A DNA stretch of 64,000 nucleotides from a bacterium (GTDB lineage Bacteria; Bacteroidota; Ignavibacteria; Kapaibacteriales; UBA2268), in contig JANJTB010000018.1 in the NCBI GenBank assembly GCA_024711295.1, positions 16,077 through 80,076 of the forward strand, in the 5' to 3' direction. How positions within the stretch are numbered: position 1 is the first letter of the stretch; the number at the start of each line of letters is the position of its first letter. The position numbers and the translations under genes are program-made. Positions 17,990 to 28,180 of this stretch are shown piece after piece. Under the pieces are notes generated by a model that was not told the DNA's origin, did not search any database, and saw nothing but the letters and a program-made list of their open reading frames with translations.

Positions 17990-18022
17990 GAAGGAATTTC
18001 TGAAAATAATTTGCTTATATTT

Positions 18023-18982
18023 TTACTTTGTAATCATAAACAGATAATACATATATGAGGTGTAAATAAGCAGCAAAAAAGCACCACTGTATCTGTTGAT
18101 TACATTTTTTCGGTATGATAATGGAACAATAATAACACTTAGAAGTATCATCAATACAACATCAACTACCTTGATGCCGGTTGAATTAATTGGAAAGAAG
18201 ATTGAGGTTGCTCCTAATATCATAAGTAAATTAAAAATATTCGAACCAAGCACATTCCCAAGTGAAATATCGGAATGTTTTTTGTATGATGCTACAGCTG
18301 ATGTAGCAAGCTCGGGAAGGCTGGTGCCCAATGCCACGATAGTCAATCCTATAACTGCATCCGACAGATTAAACATTTTAGCCATTCTTACAGCACCTTC
18401 GAGGAATAAGTTTGCTCCCATCATCAATATAACTAATCCTGCAATTACCATTAAAATATGCAAAATGTTCTTATTCATGTACTTTGTTTCTGTAAGTTCG
18501 TCAACTGAAACATCAGCGCTGTCTTTCTTTGATTTATGAATATTAAACATAACATAAGAGATTATTCCAACTAACAATATTGCCCCATCAATAGTTGTAA
18601 GCTCGCCGTCAAAAGCCAAAAGCAGAGTAATAACACTTACAGCAACCATGATAAAAATATCTTTACCTGCTGTTTTGTAATTTACATCCAGGGGCCTTAT
18701 CAATGCTGATAAACCCAATATCAGAGCAATGTTGCAAATATTCGAGCCAATTACATTACCCAAAGCGATATCCGCTTTTCCTCTCATGCCGGCAGACAAA
18801 CTGACGACAAGCTCAGGCGCACTTGTACCGAATGCAACAACGGTAAGCCCAATAATCATTGGTGTTATGCCAAGTCTGATGGCTAATCTTGATGCACCTT
18901 TTACCAAGGCATCAGCGCCGAAATACAGTAATAAACTTCCAACAATTATAAATGCCGAACTAAATAAAACTGAATTTTCCAT
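18023..18982 (-). CDS. Calcium/sodium antiporter, YrbG-like (CaCA family)
   Basis: A 319-residue inner-membrane exchanger with about ten hydrophobic segments in two similar halves. Each half carries the alpha-repeat motif: VVAFGTSAPELVVSLSAG with ALGNVIGSNICNIALILG, and IVALGTSLPELATSAVAS with SLGNVLGSNIFNLLMILG. These hold the ion-binding Glu residues of K+-independent Na+/Ca2+ exchangers. It converges on the lipoprotein gene with a 33-base gap in which I see no hairpin. Confidence 0.93.
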   Translation of the reverse strand: MENSVLFSSAFIIVGSLLLYFGADALVKGASRLAIRLGITPMIIGLTVVAFGTSAPELVVSLSAGMRGKADIALGNVIGSNICNIALILGLSALIRPLDVNYKTAGKDIFIMVAVSVITLLLAFDGELTTIDGAILLVGIISYVMFNIHKSKKDSADVSVDELTETKYMNKNILHILMVIAGLVILMMGANLFLEGAVRMAKMFNLSDAVIGLTIVALGTSLPELATSAVASYKKHSDISLGNVLGSNIFNLLMILGATSIFFPINSTGIKVVDVVLMILLSVIIVPLSYRKNVINRYSGAFLLLIYTSYMYYLFMITK

Positions 18983-19199
18983 TTATGTTATTATTTTCAT
19001 TTTCAGTGTAAAAAAACCGATAACCTAATTACTGATATCCTTCCAAATTATTTGATAACAGACAACAACAATTATATTCAATTATCATAGAAAAATTTAT
19101 AAATGTTAATTTAATAACAACTTGCAAAAATTATGCCCTCTTTGATTCGTCAATGCCGAAAAGATTTTAAGCAACAGATTCCAATATGGAGGATTTTGA

Positions 19200-21218
19200 A
19201 TGGCGGAATCGCAAAATAGCGACAATAATAATAAGAAAAAAGACCCATTTGATGAGTTTAGGAAAATAGGAGACGGAAAAATGCCACCGGCAAATTTTAT
19301 GAGAAATATGATGTTATGGTTTGTGCTGGCAGCCGGTATATTCATAGTATATGTTTTTATGCAGGGTAATCAAAAGCAGGAATGGCCTGTTTCATATACC
19401 GAATACCAGAGATTTTTGAATGAAGGGTTGATAAAAGATGCAATAATAGTCAAGAGTCAGTATAATAAGTATGAATTCAGAGGTACACTGAAGCAGCCAA
19501 TAAATGTTACTACCGAAGGTCGCGAACGTTCAATAACCAGATTTTCGACCCAGATAGGCGTTCTTGACAGTCAAACAGAACAGTTATGGGCAGAAAAAGG
19601 CATTACCTGGGCTTACGACGATGGTGATGGTGCATTTTGGAGTTATATACTGCCATTGATACCATGGGTTTTACTTATCGGATTATACATATTCTTTATG
19701 CGTAGGATGCAGGGTGGCGGCTCGAAGGGAATATTCTCATTTGGGAAGTCACGTGCTAAGCTATTGCACGAAGGTTCGCAAAAAATTACATTCAATGATG
19801 TAGCCGGAGCAGACGAAGCTAAATATGAATTACAGGAAGTAATAGAATTTTTGAAGGAGCCTGCCAAATTTCAGAAGCTTGGCGGCAAGATACCTAAAGG
19901 CGTTTTATTGCTTGGACCTCCGGGTACCGGCAAAACCTTGCTTGCAAGAGCTGTAGCAGGCGAAGCAAATGTGCCGTTTTACTCAATATCAGGCGCTGAC
20001 TTTGTTGAGATGTTCGTTGGTGTAGGTGCCAGCAGAGTAAGAGATTTATTTGAGCAGGCAAAGAAAAGTTCGCCATGTATAGTATTTATAGATGAAATAG
20101 ATGCCGTGGGGCGTCACAGAGGTGCAGGTCTTGGCGGTGGTCATGATGAAAGAGAGCAAACTTTGAATCAGTTGCTTGTTGAGATGGATGGATTTGAGCA
20201 AAATAGCGGTGTAATCATTATTGCTGCTACCAACCGTCCTGACGTGCTCGACCCGGCATTGCTCCGCCCGGGCAGATTCGACAGGCAGGTTGTTGTTGAC
20301 CGTCCTGATGTGAAGGGCAGGGAAGGAATTTTCAAGGTTCATACCTCCAAAATTCCACTTGGTACTGATGTAGATATTACCACACTTGCAAAAGGTACTC
20401 CCGGATTTTCGGGTGCCGATATTGCCAACATTGTTAACGAAGCAGCACTATTGGCTGCTCGCCGCAACAGCGAAAAAGTTACCATGTATGATTTTGAGAA
20501 TGCAAAAGACAAAGTAATCATGGGTGTTGAGCGCAAGAGCATGGTAATATCCGAAAGAGAGAAAGAAATGACTGCCTATCACGAGATGGGGCATGCTCTA
20601 GCAGGGAAATTACTGCTACACTCCGATCCTGTGCACAAGGTAACAATTATTCCAAGAGGTAGAGCTCTCGGGCTAACATGGAGTCTGCCAAATGAAGAAT
20701 TCCACTCTAAGTCTAAAGAATATTTTGATGACCAGCTTGTGGTACTGATGGCAGGAAGAGCCGCGGAGAAACTTGTGTTTAATGTACTTTCGACAGGTGC
20801 TTCGAACGATTTGATGCGAGCTACGCAAATTGCTCGCAAAATGGTTTGCGAATGGGGTATGAGCGAGTTAATAGGTCCGGTAACTTTTCATAATGATAAT
20901 GATGAAGTATTCCTTGGCAGAGATTTCTCCAAAACCCGTGACCATAGCGAAGAAACGGCTCAGGCAATTGACTCGGAAGTTAGGCGTGTGCTTACGAATG
21001 CTCAAAAAAGAGCTGAGGAGCTGCTTGCCGAAAATATGGATTCATTGCACTTGACCTCAAAAGTATTACTTGAAAGAGAAATTCTGGATGGTGAAGAGCT
21101 TGATGTTCTGCTCAGGGGTGATGATTTACCTCCTATCAGCAGACAAACTTTACTGGCAATTAAGTCAACAAATTTCGATTCAGGCACTAATGAGCAAATC
21201 GAAAATATAAATAATTAA
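19200..21218 (+). CDS. ftsH: ATP-dependent zinc metalloprotease FtsH
   Basis: Membrane-anchored AAA+ protease that degrades misfolded membrane proteins and regulatory proteins. In 672 residues: a membrane segment (about 38-55), a small periplasmic domain, a second membrane segment (about 150-166), the AAA module with Walker [14 protein letters not shown], Walker [12 protein letters not shown] and [22 protein letters not shown], then the M41 protease with [14 protein letters not shown] keeps the H-E-x-x-H zinc site but has Met where Ala is usual. The third zinc ligand Asp is in [11 protein letters not shown]. The start gives a charged cytosolic N-terminus of about 37 residues. Confidence 0.97.
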   Translation: MAESQNSDNNNKKKDPFDEFRKIGDGKMPPANFMRNMMLWFVLAAGIFIVYVFMQGNQKQEWPVSYTEYQRFLNEGLIKDAIIVKSQYNKYEFRGTLKQPINVTTEGRERSITRFSTQIGVLDSQTEQLWAEKGITWAYDDGDGAFWSYILPLIPWVLLIGLYIFFMRRMQGGGSKGIFSFGKSRAKLLHEGSQKITFNDVAGADEAKYELQEVIEFLKEPAKFQKLGGKIPKGVLLLGPPGTGKTLLARAVAGEANVPFYSISGADFVEMFVGVGASRVRDLFEQAKKSSPCIVFIDEIDAVGRHRGAGLGGGHDEREQTLNQLLVEMDGFEQNSGVIIIAATNRPDVLDPALLRPGRFDRQVVVDRPDVKGREGIFKVHTSKIPLGTDVDITTLAKGTPGFSGADIANIVNEAALLAARRNSEKVTMYDFENAKDKVIMGVERKSMVISEREKEMTAYHEMGHALAGKLLLHSDPVHKVTIIPRGRALGLTWSLPNEEFHSKSKEYFDDQLVVLMAGRAAEKLVFNVLSTGASNDLMRATQIARKMVCEWGMSELIGPVTFHNDNDEVFLGRDFSKTRDHSEETAQAIDSEVRRVLTNAQKRAEELLAENMDSLHLTSKVLLEREILDGEELDVLLRGDDLPPISRQTLLAIKSTNFDSGTNEQIENINN

Positions 21219-21264
21219 TTTTTAACTTTGAAACATTTATTTTACATTTTACAAAGGTGTAAGT

Positions 21265-22743
21265 GTGAGTACTGAAGAAATTATGAGCAACGAAAGTCCT
21301 GATACCAATCAGAACAATATGAACAATGAAATTAATCCTGAATTTGTTAATTTTAAGGAAGAACTTGATAAATTATTTACTTTATCAGGCCAAACTAACG
21401 ATTGGAAGGATTTAAAGAAAAACCTTAGTGAGCAAAAAGATAAAATTAAGAATCAAAATTTCAATAGTGACGAAATTTCAAGTCTGAACGAAATTATATC
21501 TCAAATTTTTGATAATATAACAAGAATTCAGAACGAAGAATTTCAGAAACTCGAAGAAGAATTTCAAAGAAATTATGACTCAGTAATAAATATTGTCAGC
21601 GAAGCTTGTAATTTTGCCGATACCAGCGATGATTACAAACAATCAAGAGATAAGCTGTTGCAGGCTCAGGAGTCGTTCAAGAATCTGACACTTAAACGCT
21701 CACACAAAGATGAATTATACAAGAAAATTCAGACTGCTTTTGATAATGTAGCCCGCAAACAAAATGAAGAGCGCGAAAACTACGAAATGGAATGTATCGA
21801 GAACTTCCACAACCTGAAGAATAAAATCGAGGCAGCAATATCATTTGCCCAGAAAAGCGAGATATTCGCCGAAGCCCGCAAAGCATTGATAAATGTTCAG
21901 AATCAGATAAAAGGTCTCAAGCTGATAAGAGAGCAACGCGACTCACTTTATCAGATAATACGCGATGCTTTTGATGATGTAAATAAACGTCAGGAAGAAG
22001 AGCGCAGCAGTTACGATAGCGTTACTGCCGCCAACTTCGAGACTTTATCTAAAGTGGTAAATGATGCTGTCGAATTTGCAAAAACATCCGAAGAATTCAG
22101 CTTGTCGAGAGAAAGATTGATTGATGCTCAGAATCAGATTAAGTCTGCTAAGCTAAAGAAGGAACATCGCGATAAGCTTTATGGAGATATCAGGGTGGTA
22201 TTCGAAGTCATAAATCAGAAGCAATCCGAAGAGCGCACAGAATATGATGCTGAATGTAATACAAATTACGAAAAGCTTACAGAAAAAGTCAACGATGCAT
22301 TTGCATTGGTGCATGGATTGACTGAGTTCAACCTTATCCGTGAATCTTTGATTACGGTACAGGGCGAAGTAAAAATTGCCAAGCTCAAAAAAGAGCAACG
22401 CAACGAACTCTTCTCAAGAATTCGCGAAGCATTTACAATTTTCGACAAAAAGAAAAATGAATACTTTGAGCAGAGAAAAGAAGATAAATCTAAGAAGCTC
22501 AAAGATATACAGGACAATCTGAAAGAGAAAATTCAAAGATTACAAGATGTGCTCGACAAAGATATCGAATCCTTGAATATACAAAAACAGAAACTGGAAG
22601 AACCGGGTATTGATGAGTTTATGGTTAGTGAGATAAACTCTAAGATTGAAAATATTCAATCCCGTATCAATGAAAAACAAACTACTATTGACCAGTCTAA
22701 CGTTAGAATTGCCGAGATAGACCTCGAAATATCCAAACTCTGA
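21265..22743 (+). CDS. Long repeat-containing coiled-coil protein, DUF349-like
   Basis: A 492-residue soluble, very charged helical protein with no signal or membrane segment. From about residue 90 it contains four tandem units of about 72 residues. Each has the pattern FA-x-TSE-F-x-x-(S/A)R-x-x-L-I-x-x-QNQIK-x-x-KLKKE-RD-LY-x-IR-AF-x-x-(V/I)-x-x-KQ-EER. This resembles the DUF349 repeat seen in bacterial helical proteins. The last 100 residues are a plain coiled coil. It starts with GTG 46 bases after ftsH and may be its co-transcribed partner. Function unknown. Confidence 0.75.
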   Translation: MSTEEIMSNESPDTNQNNMNNEINPEFVNFKEELDKLFTLSGQTNDWKDLKKNLSEQKDKIKNQNFNSDEISSLNEIISQIFDNITRIQNEEFQKLEEEFQRNYDSVINIVSEACNFADTSDDYKQSRDKLLQAQESFKNLTLKRSHKDELYKKIQTAFDNVARKQNEERENYEMECIENFHNLKNKIEAAISFAQKSEIFAEARKALINVQNQIKGLKLIREQRDSLYQIIRDAFDDVNKRQEEERSSYDSVTAANFETLSKVVNDAVEFAKTSEEFSLSRERLIDAQNQIKSAKLKKEHRDKLYGDIRVVFEVINQKQSEERTEYDAECNTNYEKLTEKVNDAFALVHGLTEFNLIRESLITVQGEVKIAKLKKEQRNELFSRIREAFTIFDKKKNEYFEQRKEDKSKKLKDIQDNLKEKIQRLQDVLDKDIESLNIQKQKLEEPGIDEFMVSEINSKIENIQSRINEKQTTIDQSNVRIAEIDLEISKL

Positions 22744-22754
22744 TAATTATACAA

Positions 22755-22792
22755 AGGATCGGCTCCACAAAAAAAATGCCGGTCCTTTTTGC
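22755..22792 (+). terminator. Rho-independent terminator after the ftsH cluster
   Basis: AAAGGATCGGC and GCCGGTCCTTT form an 11-bp stem (one G-U pair) around an A-rich loop, followed by TTTTGCTTT. It lies 12 bases after the stop of the coiled-coil gene. Confidence 0.8.
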
Positions 22793-22908
22793 TTTAATTT
22801 ACCTTCTCTTAGTAAAATACCCATTTACCAAGAAATCAATTTTCCCTTGTAACTAATAATGAAAATATTCGTTTTTATTTAATTATTAAAAGTAATCGGG
22901 ATAAATGT

Positions 22909-24501
22909 ATGAAGAAGTTGATTTTTTTGATTGCGTTTTTAGGTATTTACAACCTTACTTTCAGCCAGAATGAATATCATGTTAAAGGTATTCCCGACAA
23001 AATTACCGTATTTCAGAGCGGTGCAAATCTTACTATGAGTCTCAAAGCAAATGTCAAAAAAGGCACAAACATTATCTACATTGATTCTCTGCCCGAAAAT
23101 ATTGACCACAACTCCATCAGATTGTATACCGGCTCTACTGCCACAGTTATGTCAACTGATTTCAGAATGGAAACCATCAAATCAGATAACCTGCCCGATC
23201 CGCCAAATATAATTGCATTAAGGGACAGTATAAAGAAAATTAATTTTCAGATAAAGGAAATAAATAACAGAATTTCTGTACTTCAGGGTGAAGAAAATAT
23301 TATATCATCATATAAATTGCATCCCGAAACGGAAAAAGGTTCATCTATACATGAATTAACTACTCTGGCTAATTACTATAACAAAAGAATTGGCGAAATT
23401 AAGAGTGAAGTATTAAACCAACAGGATAAATCGGCTGCATTGAATACCGTTATTGCCAGACTCAACAAAGAAATAAATGAATATGAGCTGAGCAAAAAAC
23501 CGGTTCAAAACTACCAGATTATCGCCATCCTGAGCAGTGAGAGCGACAACAACATCAACATGGAGCTTAATGTATTTACTCCGCATGCCGGGTGGACTCC
23601 AAATTATGAAATTAAAGTGAAGGATGTTGAGTCGCCTGTTACATTGGCATACAAATCACTGGTGTGGCAGAATACCGGTAAGGACTGGAATGAGGTTAAG
23701 CTTACCCTATCTACCAGAAACCCTAATATGAGCAGTATAATGCCAATACTTACACCTTGGTATTTGAGATTGCTACAGCACCAAATCACCTATGATTCTG
23801 AAGATCAATCGTCACCGCTAAGCCCGACCAGCGCTAACTCTGTAAGAAGCAACAGAGCAAAAGATGCCGCTATGGTGGTTGACGGAGTAGAGGTAGGAAC
23901 TGTTGATAATAAATACCTTACTGTCGAGTTTTCTCCAAATAATAAGTATTCCATAAAATCAGATAACAGAAAGCAAAGCATTACACTTAACAATGTTGAG
24001 ATAGCTGCTGCTTATGAATATTTCTGTGTACCAAAGCTCGATCCTGATGCATTCCTGACTGCTAAAATATCCGATTGGGGCAAACTGAACCTATTGCCGG
24101 GCGAAGCATACATTTATTTCGAAAATACATATATCGGTAAATCTGTTATTAACCCTCAGTCTGTCAATGACTCACTTACAATATCATTAGGTAGAGATAA
24201 AAGTATTGTTCTGAAGCGTGAAACAATTAAGGAGCTTACTGAAACCAAGTTTTTCAGCAGCAATGTTGTCAAGCAGTATGCTTATCTGATTAGCGCTAAG
24301 AACAATCGTAAAACTGATATAAATATTACCATACAAGATCAATTCCCGGTATCTACGCATGAGAAGATTGAAGTAGAATTGCTTGAATCATCCGATGCAA
24401 AAATTGACAAGGAGATGGGGTTTTTGAAATGGCAATTGAAGATACCTGCAGGTAAATCAGTCGAAAAGAAATTTGCATATAAAATTGACACCCCTAATTG
24501 A
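22909..24501 (+). CDS. Mucoidy inhibitor MuiA-family protein (DUF4139)
   Basis: A 530-residue exported protein with a signal peptide (MKKLIFLIAFLGIYNLTFS). The N-terminal region (VKGIPDKITVFQSGANLTMSL, INIIYIDSLPENIDHNSIRL) matches the DUF4140 head. A coiled-coil stretch follows at about 105-200, and the rest is DUF4139: FTPHAGWTPNYEIKV, LAYKSLVWQNTGKDWNEVKLTLSTRNPN, GEAYIYFENTYIGKSVI. The name comes from an E. coli gene whose expression lowers mucoidy; the molecular role is unknown. It also carries a MVVDGVEV segment that resembles a short plug-like stretch. Confidence 0.85.
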   Translation: MKKLIFLIAFLGIYNLTFSQNEYHVKGIPDKITVFQSGANLTMSLKANVKKGTNIIYIDSLPENIDHNSIRLYTGSTATVMSTDFRMETIKSDNLPDPPNIIALRDSIKKINFQIKEINNRISVLQGEENIISSYKLHPETEKGSSIHELTTLANYYNKRIGEIKSEVLNQQDKSAALNTVIARLNKEINEYELSKKPVQNYQIIAILSSESDNNINMELNVFTPHAGWTPNYEIKVKDVESPVTLAYKSLVWQNTGKDWNEVKLTLSTRNPNMSSIMPILTPWYLRLLQHQITYDSEDQSSPLSPTSANSVRSNRAKDAAMVVDGVEVGTVDNKYLTVEFSPNNKYSIKSDNRKQSITLNNVEIAAAYEYFCVPKLDPDAFLTAKISDWGKLNLLPGEAYIYFENTYIGKSVINPQSVNDSLTISLGRDKSIVLKRETIKELTETKFFSSNVVKQYAYLISAKNNRKTDINITIQDQFPVSTHEKIEVELLESSDAKIDKEMGFLKWQLKIPAGKSVEKKFAYKIDTPN

Positions 24502-24653
24502 TGTTAAGATTTATGAAAATGAGCATCAGAAAAGTCTGGAAAGTATAAATTTTACTTCCGGATTAGGATTTCAACAGAGTAATTCTGTGTTGTGTTAATT
24601 GCTTAAATGAATTTTAAATCAACATATTAGCTGATTAAACGTTTAATATTATT

Positions 24654-25292
24654 ATGAAAATATGGTTGATTATATTATCGTTGATATTTGTTAATGCTGT
24701 CAGCAGTTGCAGAGGCAGTAACGAAAAGGAGTCAGAAGTGATGGAAAGCCCGGAAAAAGTATCATATATAGTTCTTGGTGGCGGATGTTTTTGGTGCGTA
24801 GAGGCAGTATTTCTGAATGTAGATGGAGTATTGTCGGCAGAGTCAGGATACACCGGAGGAAAGACAAAAAATCCTAATTACAAGGATATCTGCACAGGAA
24901 GCACAGGGCATGCAGAAGTTGTGAAAATTGGTTACGACAGCACAAAAATCAGTCTCGTTGAGATACTGGAGATATTTTTTGCAACACACGACCCTACTAC
25001 TCTTAACAGACAAGGGGCAGATGTTGGCACTCAATACCGTTCGGCAATATTCTACAATAACGAATCTCAGAGAAATACAGCATTGGAGTATATAAGTTTT
25101 CTCGAAAATGAAAAAGCTTTCGACAGCAAAATTGTGACTGAAGTGACTGCTCTGCCTGAGTTTTACAAAGCTGAGGATTATCATCAAAACTATTACAACA
25201 ATAATCCGTATCAAGGATATTGTCAGTTTGTGATTAATCCCAAATTGCAAAAACTAAAGAGTAAATTCGGCAATAAGTTGAAAAAGAATTAG
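24654..25292 (+). CDS. msrA: Exported peptide-methionine (S)-S-oxide reductase
   Basis: MsrA reduces methionine sulfoxide in damaged proteins. The catalytic motif GGGCFWCVEAVF is intact, followed by GYTGGKTKNPNYKDICTGSTGHAEVV, FFATHDPTTLNRQGADVGTQYRSAIF and AEDYHQNYYNNNPYQGYC. The final Cys near the C-terminus may be the resolving residue. The first 22 residues end in VNAVSSC, a plausible lipobox, so the enzyme probably works outside the cytoplasm, repairing envelope proteins. The 212-residue length fits a leader plus the domain. Confidence 0.93.
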   Translation: MKIWLIILSLIFVNAVSSCRGSNEKESEVMESPEKVSYIVLGGGCFWCVEAVFLNVDGVLSAESGYTGGKTKNPNYKDICTGSTGHAEVVKIGYDSTKISLVEILEIFFATHDPTTLNRQGADVGTQYRSAIFYNNESQRNTALEYISFLENEKAFDSKIVTEVTALPEFYKAEDYHQNYYNNNPYQGYCQFVINPKLQKLKSKFGNKLKKN

Positions 25293-25377
25293 AAAAGAAA
25301 ATTTTTTTTGAAATCTCCTGCGACTTTTTTAATTCATCTGACTCATACTTATTGTGTGGAAATAATTAATATCGAAA

Positions 25378-25962
25378 ATGACGGATACAGAAAAGAAACA
25401 GGAGTTTATGAAGCTTTACGATGAAGTGCACACTTCGCTGGTAAAGTATTGCAGAGCGGTTTCGAAAACACGCGAAGACGCAAAGGATCTGGTATCTGAC
25501 ACAATTCTGGCAGCATACGAAAAATTCCACACAGTTCGCAACAGGCAGGCTTTCCTTTCATACCTGTTCACTATAGCAGACAGAATCCACAAACGGCGCC
25601 GTTGGAGGATGCGACTATTTGGTGAATATGACAGTGAAAAAGCAGAACTAATCCCGGGTTATTTCTCATCACCGGATACAGGTGCTGATGTTGAAATCCT
25701 TTACAATGCCCTTGCTAAGCTACCCGACAAAACCAAGAATACACTAATTTTATTCGAAATATCCGGGCTGAGTCTTGAAGAAATAAAAGAAATTCAAGGT
25801 GGCAGCTTGTCGGGAGTAAAGTCAAGGTTAGTAAGAGGCAGAGAGATGCTCAAAGATCTCCTGAAAGATAAAGGCGATTTGCAATATCAGCATAATAATC
25901 ATAGTTCGGCTAAGGAAAGCAGCATTTTTGATAATGAAGAAATTGAAGCAGGTGTGTTATGA
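25378..25962 (+). CDS. ECF-type RNA polymerase sigma factor
   Basis: A 194-residue sigma-70-family factor. Region 2 is visible in LVKYCRAVSKTREDAKDLVSDTILAAYEKF and AFLSYLFTIADRIHKRRRWRM. Region 4 is visible in LYNALAKLPDKTKNTLILFEISGLSLEEIKEIQGGSLSGVKSRLVRGREMLKDLL, with the helix-turn-helix in LEEIKEIQGGSLSGVKSRL. The end overlaps the next gene by 4 bases (ATGA), so the two are translationally coupled. By family rule the neighbour should be its regulator. Target genes cannot be read from the window. Confidence 0.92.
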   Translation: MTDTEKKQEFMKLYDEVHTSLVKYCRAVSKTREDAKDLVSDTILAAYEKFHTVRNRQAFLSYLFTIADRIHKRRRWRMRLFGEYDSEKAELIPGYFSSPDTGADVEILYNALAKLPDKTKNTLILFEISGLSLEEIKEIQGGSLSGVKSRLVRGREMLKDLLKDKGDLQYQHNNHSSAKESSIFDNEEIEAGVL

Positions 25963-27758
25963 ATAAAAATGATATAAATCTTGACAAACTATTTGCTGCG
26001 GCAAAGAGCGAGGAACCGGTCGTTACTAAATCTGAAATAGAAAATCTTTTATCAGGAAGCATAACTCCACCTGCAGGTAATCCATATTTAAAATATTTCA
26101 GAGGAGATTTCAAAATGGCAGTTTTACTTGCATCAACAGCCGCATCTATTGGTATTTTGTTTATGTATTTAGTTGAAATGAGCAACGTAAATACCAACAA
26201 TACACAGATTAAAAACCACAATCAAAATTATACAGTTACGGAATCCGACGACAGCAGACAGATTCTTGCCGACAACAGCAAAGAGAATAAGCCCGATAAT
26301 AAAAGTAAATGGGATAACGACAATGTCAGAATTGCCAAACTTGAAGATATTAAGCAGAAAGACAAAGCTAATACTAATTTGTTGGACCTAAACGAAGATA
26401 TCAAAGGTATCACCGCAATCAAACTTGATCCGGATGAAATCGAGCAGCTTGGAATTAATGTTGACAACAACGGTAGATATATTGAAATTCTGCTGAGCAG
26501 GAACAAACCTACTCTAAGCAAGATTTTTGTTGACTGGGGACTGCAGGTGGATAACAGAAACAAGTTGGTAAGTAATCCCGAAAAGTATATGGTTCCGAAA
26601 ATGATTACAGATAATCGCGGTAATCGCAGAATTCAAATTTTCAATTCAGATAATACAGATATACGTCTGGATACTTATACTTCGAATGAGGACTCAAAGC
26701 AACTCTCTGTTATGTTTGACAAAACATCATCAAACAGCGATTTGCAAAATATTGACATCAAAATGGACTTTAATTTCAACTTCGACTCCACACATGATGC
26801 TTCGAAGTATCCTAACAGTGCTTTAATGTTCAATAATAAGTACAAAGTACCTTTCGATGTAATGGATGACTTGACAGTTAACACTAATGTGGATTCTCTT
26901 ATTAATCTTTATATGTCGAAAATTAAAGTTGATAGTCTTGTTATGAATAGCAATAGCTTTAACCTTCTCACAGATACAACACACACGCGACGAAGCTTTA
27001 ACCTCGACTCCGAAAGACTAAAGCAAATGTTTAAAGACCATCAGAATTTGAGGCATTTGATTGACTCAGTAAAGGTACTCTCGTCGAATAGTGTTGTGAT
27101 TTTGCAGAATCAAAACAGCATAAGTGATACTGCGTTAAATAAGATTAGAACAATCAATAAAACGATAAGATGGAACGACTCACTCGGAAGTAATACGTTC
27201 AAAATGGACATTAATCCTCTAAAAATAAAACAGTTTGATATTAACAAACTTTTACCTGTCGAAGTTCCTGTTCCGAATGCTGTTGATATCAAGGGCAACA
27301 GAATGAAAAACTTTTCATTCGTAATTTGGTTAGATCTTGATGAAGAGACATACTCTAAACTGCCTGAGAGAATTCGCAAGCAGGTCAAGCCCGAATATGA
27401 TGCTCTTCGAAACACCGAAACTGCTGTCTGCGGCTCATCACCAAATGAGAGTGGAGATAATTATTTGGATATTTGGCGTACATGCTCGGGTGCAATAGAG
27501 AATCTGGCTGTTTCTCCTAATCCAACAAGCGGTAATACTACTATTTCATTCAATCTGAAGGAAGATAGAAATGTAAGCATCAGCATTAACGACCTCGCTG
27601 GCAGAAAAATTCAAGATGTTTGTAATAATAAGAGATACTCAAAGGGAAATATTATCGAGAACTTCGATATCAATGCTACTGAGTCAGGAATGTATCTGAT
27701 TGTGATTACTACCAATGCCGGTGAGCAGGCGGTACACAGAGTAATACTCAACAAATAA
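25959..27758 (+). CDS. Single-pass membrane protein with T9SS sorting domain, likely anti-sigma partner
   Basis: A 599-residue protein with an unusual layout. The first 50 residues are hydrophilic (LDKLFAAAKSEEPVVTKSEIENLL), as in membrane anti-sigma factors of Bacteroidota. One membrane segment follows at about 52-71 (MAVLLASTAASIGILFMYLV), then a low-complexity Asn/Asp/Lys linker and a long extracytoplasmic region. The last 85 residues are a T9SS type A sorting domain (LAVSPNPTSGNTTISF, VSISINDLAGRKI, SGMYLIVITTNAGEQAVHRVILNK). No cleavable N-terminal signal peptide and no ZAS zinc motif are seen. The coupling to the sigma gene suggests a sensor that reports on secretion; that is inference. 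Confidence 0.8.
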   Translation: MNKNDINLDKLFAAAKSEEPVVTKSEIENLLSGSITPPAGNPYLKYFRGDFKMAVLLASTAASIGILFMYLVEMSNVNTNNTQIKNHNQNYTVTESDDSRQILADNSKENKPDNKSKWDNDNVRIAKLEDIKQKDKANTNLLDLNEDIKGITAIKLDPDEIEQLGINVDNNGRYIEILLSRNKPTLSKIFVDWGLQVDNRNKLVSNPEKYMVPKMITDNRGNRRIQIFNSDNTDIRLDTYTSNEDSKQLSVMFDKTSSNSDLQNIDIKMDFNFNFDSTHDASKYPNSALMFNNKYKVPFDVMDDLTVNTNVDSLINLYMSKIKVDSLVMNSNSFNLLTDTTHTRRSFNLDSERLKQMFKDHQNLRHLIDSVKVLSSNSVVILQNQNSISDTALNKIRTINKTIRWNDSLGSNTFKMDINPLKIKQFDINKLLPVEVPVPNAVDIKGNRMKNFSFVIWLDLDEETYSKLPERIRKQVKPEYDALRNTETAVCGSSPNESGDNYLDIWRTCSGAIENLAVSPNPTSGNTTISFNLKEDRNVSISINDLAGRKIQDVCNNKRYSKGNIIENFDINATESGMYLIVITTNAGEQAVHRVILNK

Positions 27759-27782
27759 AAATATTCTTTCAACTCATGTCGT

Positions 27783-27814
27783 AGGGATAATTCTTAGTGA
27801 GTTATCCCTTTTTT
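27783..27814 (+). terminator. Rho-independent terminator after the sigma operon
   Basis: AGGGATAA and TTATCCCT form an 8-bp stem with an 11-base loop, followed by TTTTT. It lies 25 bases after the stop codon of the T9SS-tailed membrane protein. Confidence 0.85.
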
Positions 27815-27889
27815 GTATCGAATAATTTTGTGTGTATCTGAATGTTCAGCTGTGGAAATGTTTTTAGAATTATAGCGTAGAAGTGAAGA

Positions 27890-27993
27890 AATCCATCCAA
27901 CCATCCCAATAATAATGTCTGAACTATGATTTTCATGATTGATTTGATTGCCATGATTCTAAAAATGAGGGTTCTGACAATTTAAGGGAGTAA
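27890..27993 (-). repeat. Dispersed repeat copy, inverted orientation
   Basis: This stretch is the reverse complement of the unit that is tandemly repeated at 52038-52882. Matching blocks include AATGTCTGAACTATGATTTT, then TCATGATTGATTTGATTGCC, GATTCTAAAAATGAGGGTTC and TGACAATTTAAG. The CATCC-AACC-ATCCC edge here is a degenerate version of the GGGTGGATGG edge there. The palindromic core is missing. Confidence 0.85.
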
Positions 27994-28006
27994 GAAGATA
28001 CCGAGA

Positions 28007-28180
28007 TTATGATAGTTTTTTGATTATACTTTTTGCTAGATTTTCATTTATTTCATTATGTCGCGGAATTGGTTGCTGTACTCCGGTCATCCCATTTTTA
28101 TACCAATCGTGCTTACCCCCATGCCTGACTAATTCGCAACCAATTTTCTTTAAAATTGAAATTAAATCTTTTCTTTTTAT
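28007..28180 (-). pseudogene. HicA-type toxin frame with ATA where the start codon should be
   Basis: The frame after hicB encodes KRKDLISILKKIGCELVRHG, GKHDWYKNGM, then PIPRHNEINENLAKSIIKKLS and stop, a full-length HicA of 57 residues including the catalytic-type GGKHDWY motif. The codon where Met is expected is ATA (28180-28178). It overlaps the hicB stop as ATAA, just where hicBA operons often have ATGA. There is no in-frame ATG, GTG or TTG upstream close to the fold. Either translation starts weakly at ATA or the toxin has been silenced by one substitution. Confidence 0.75.
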
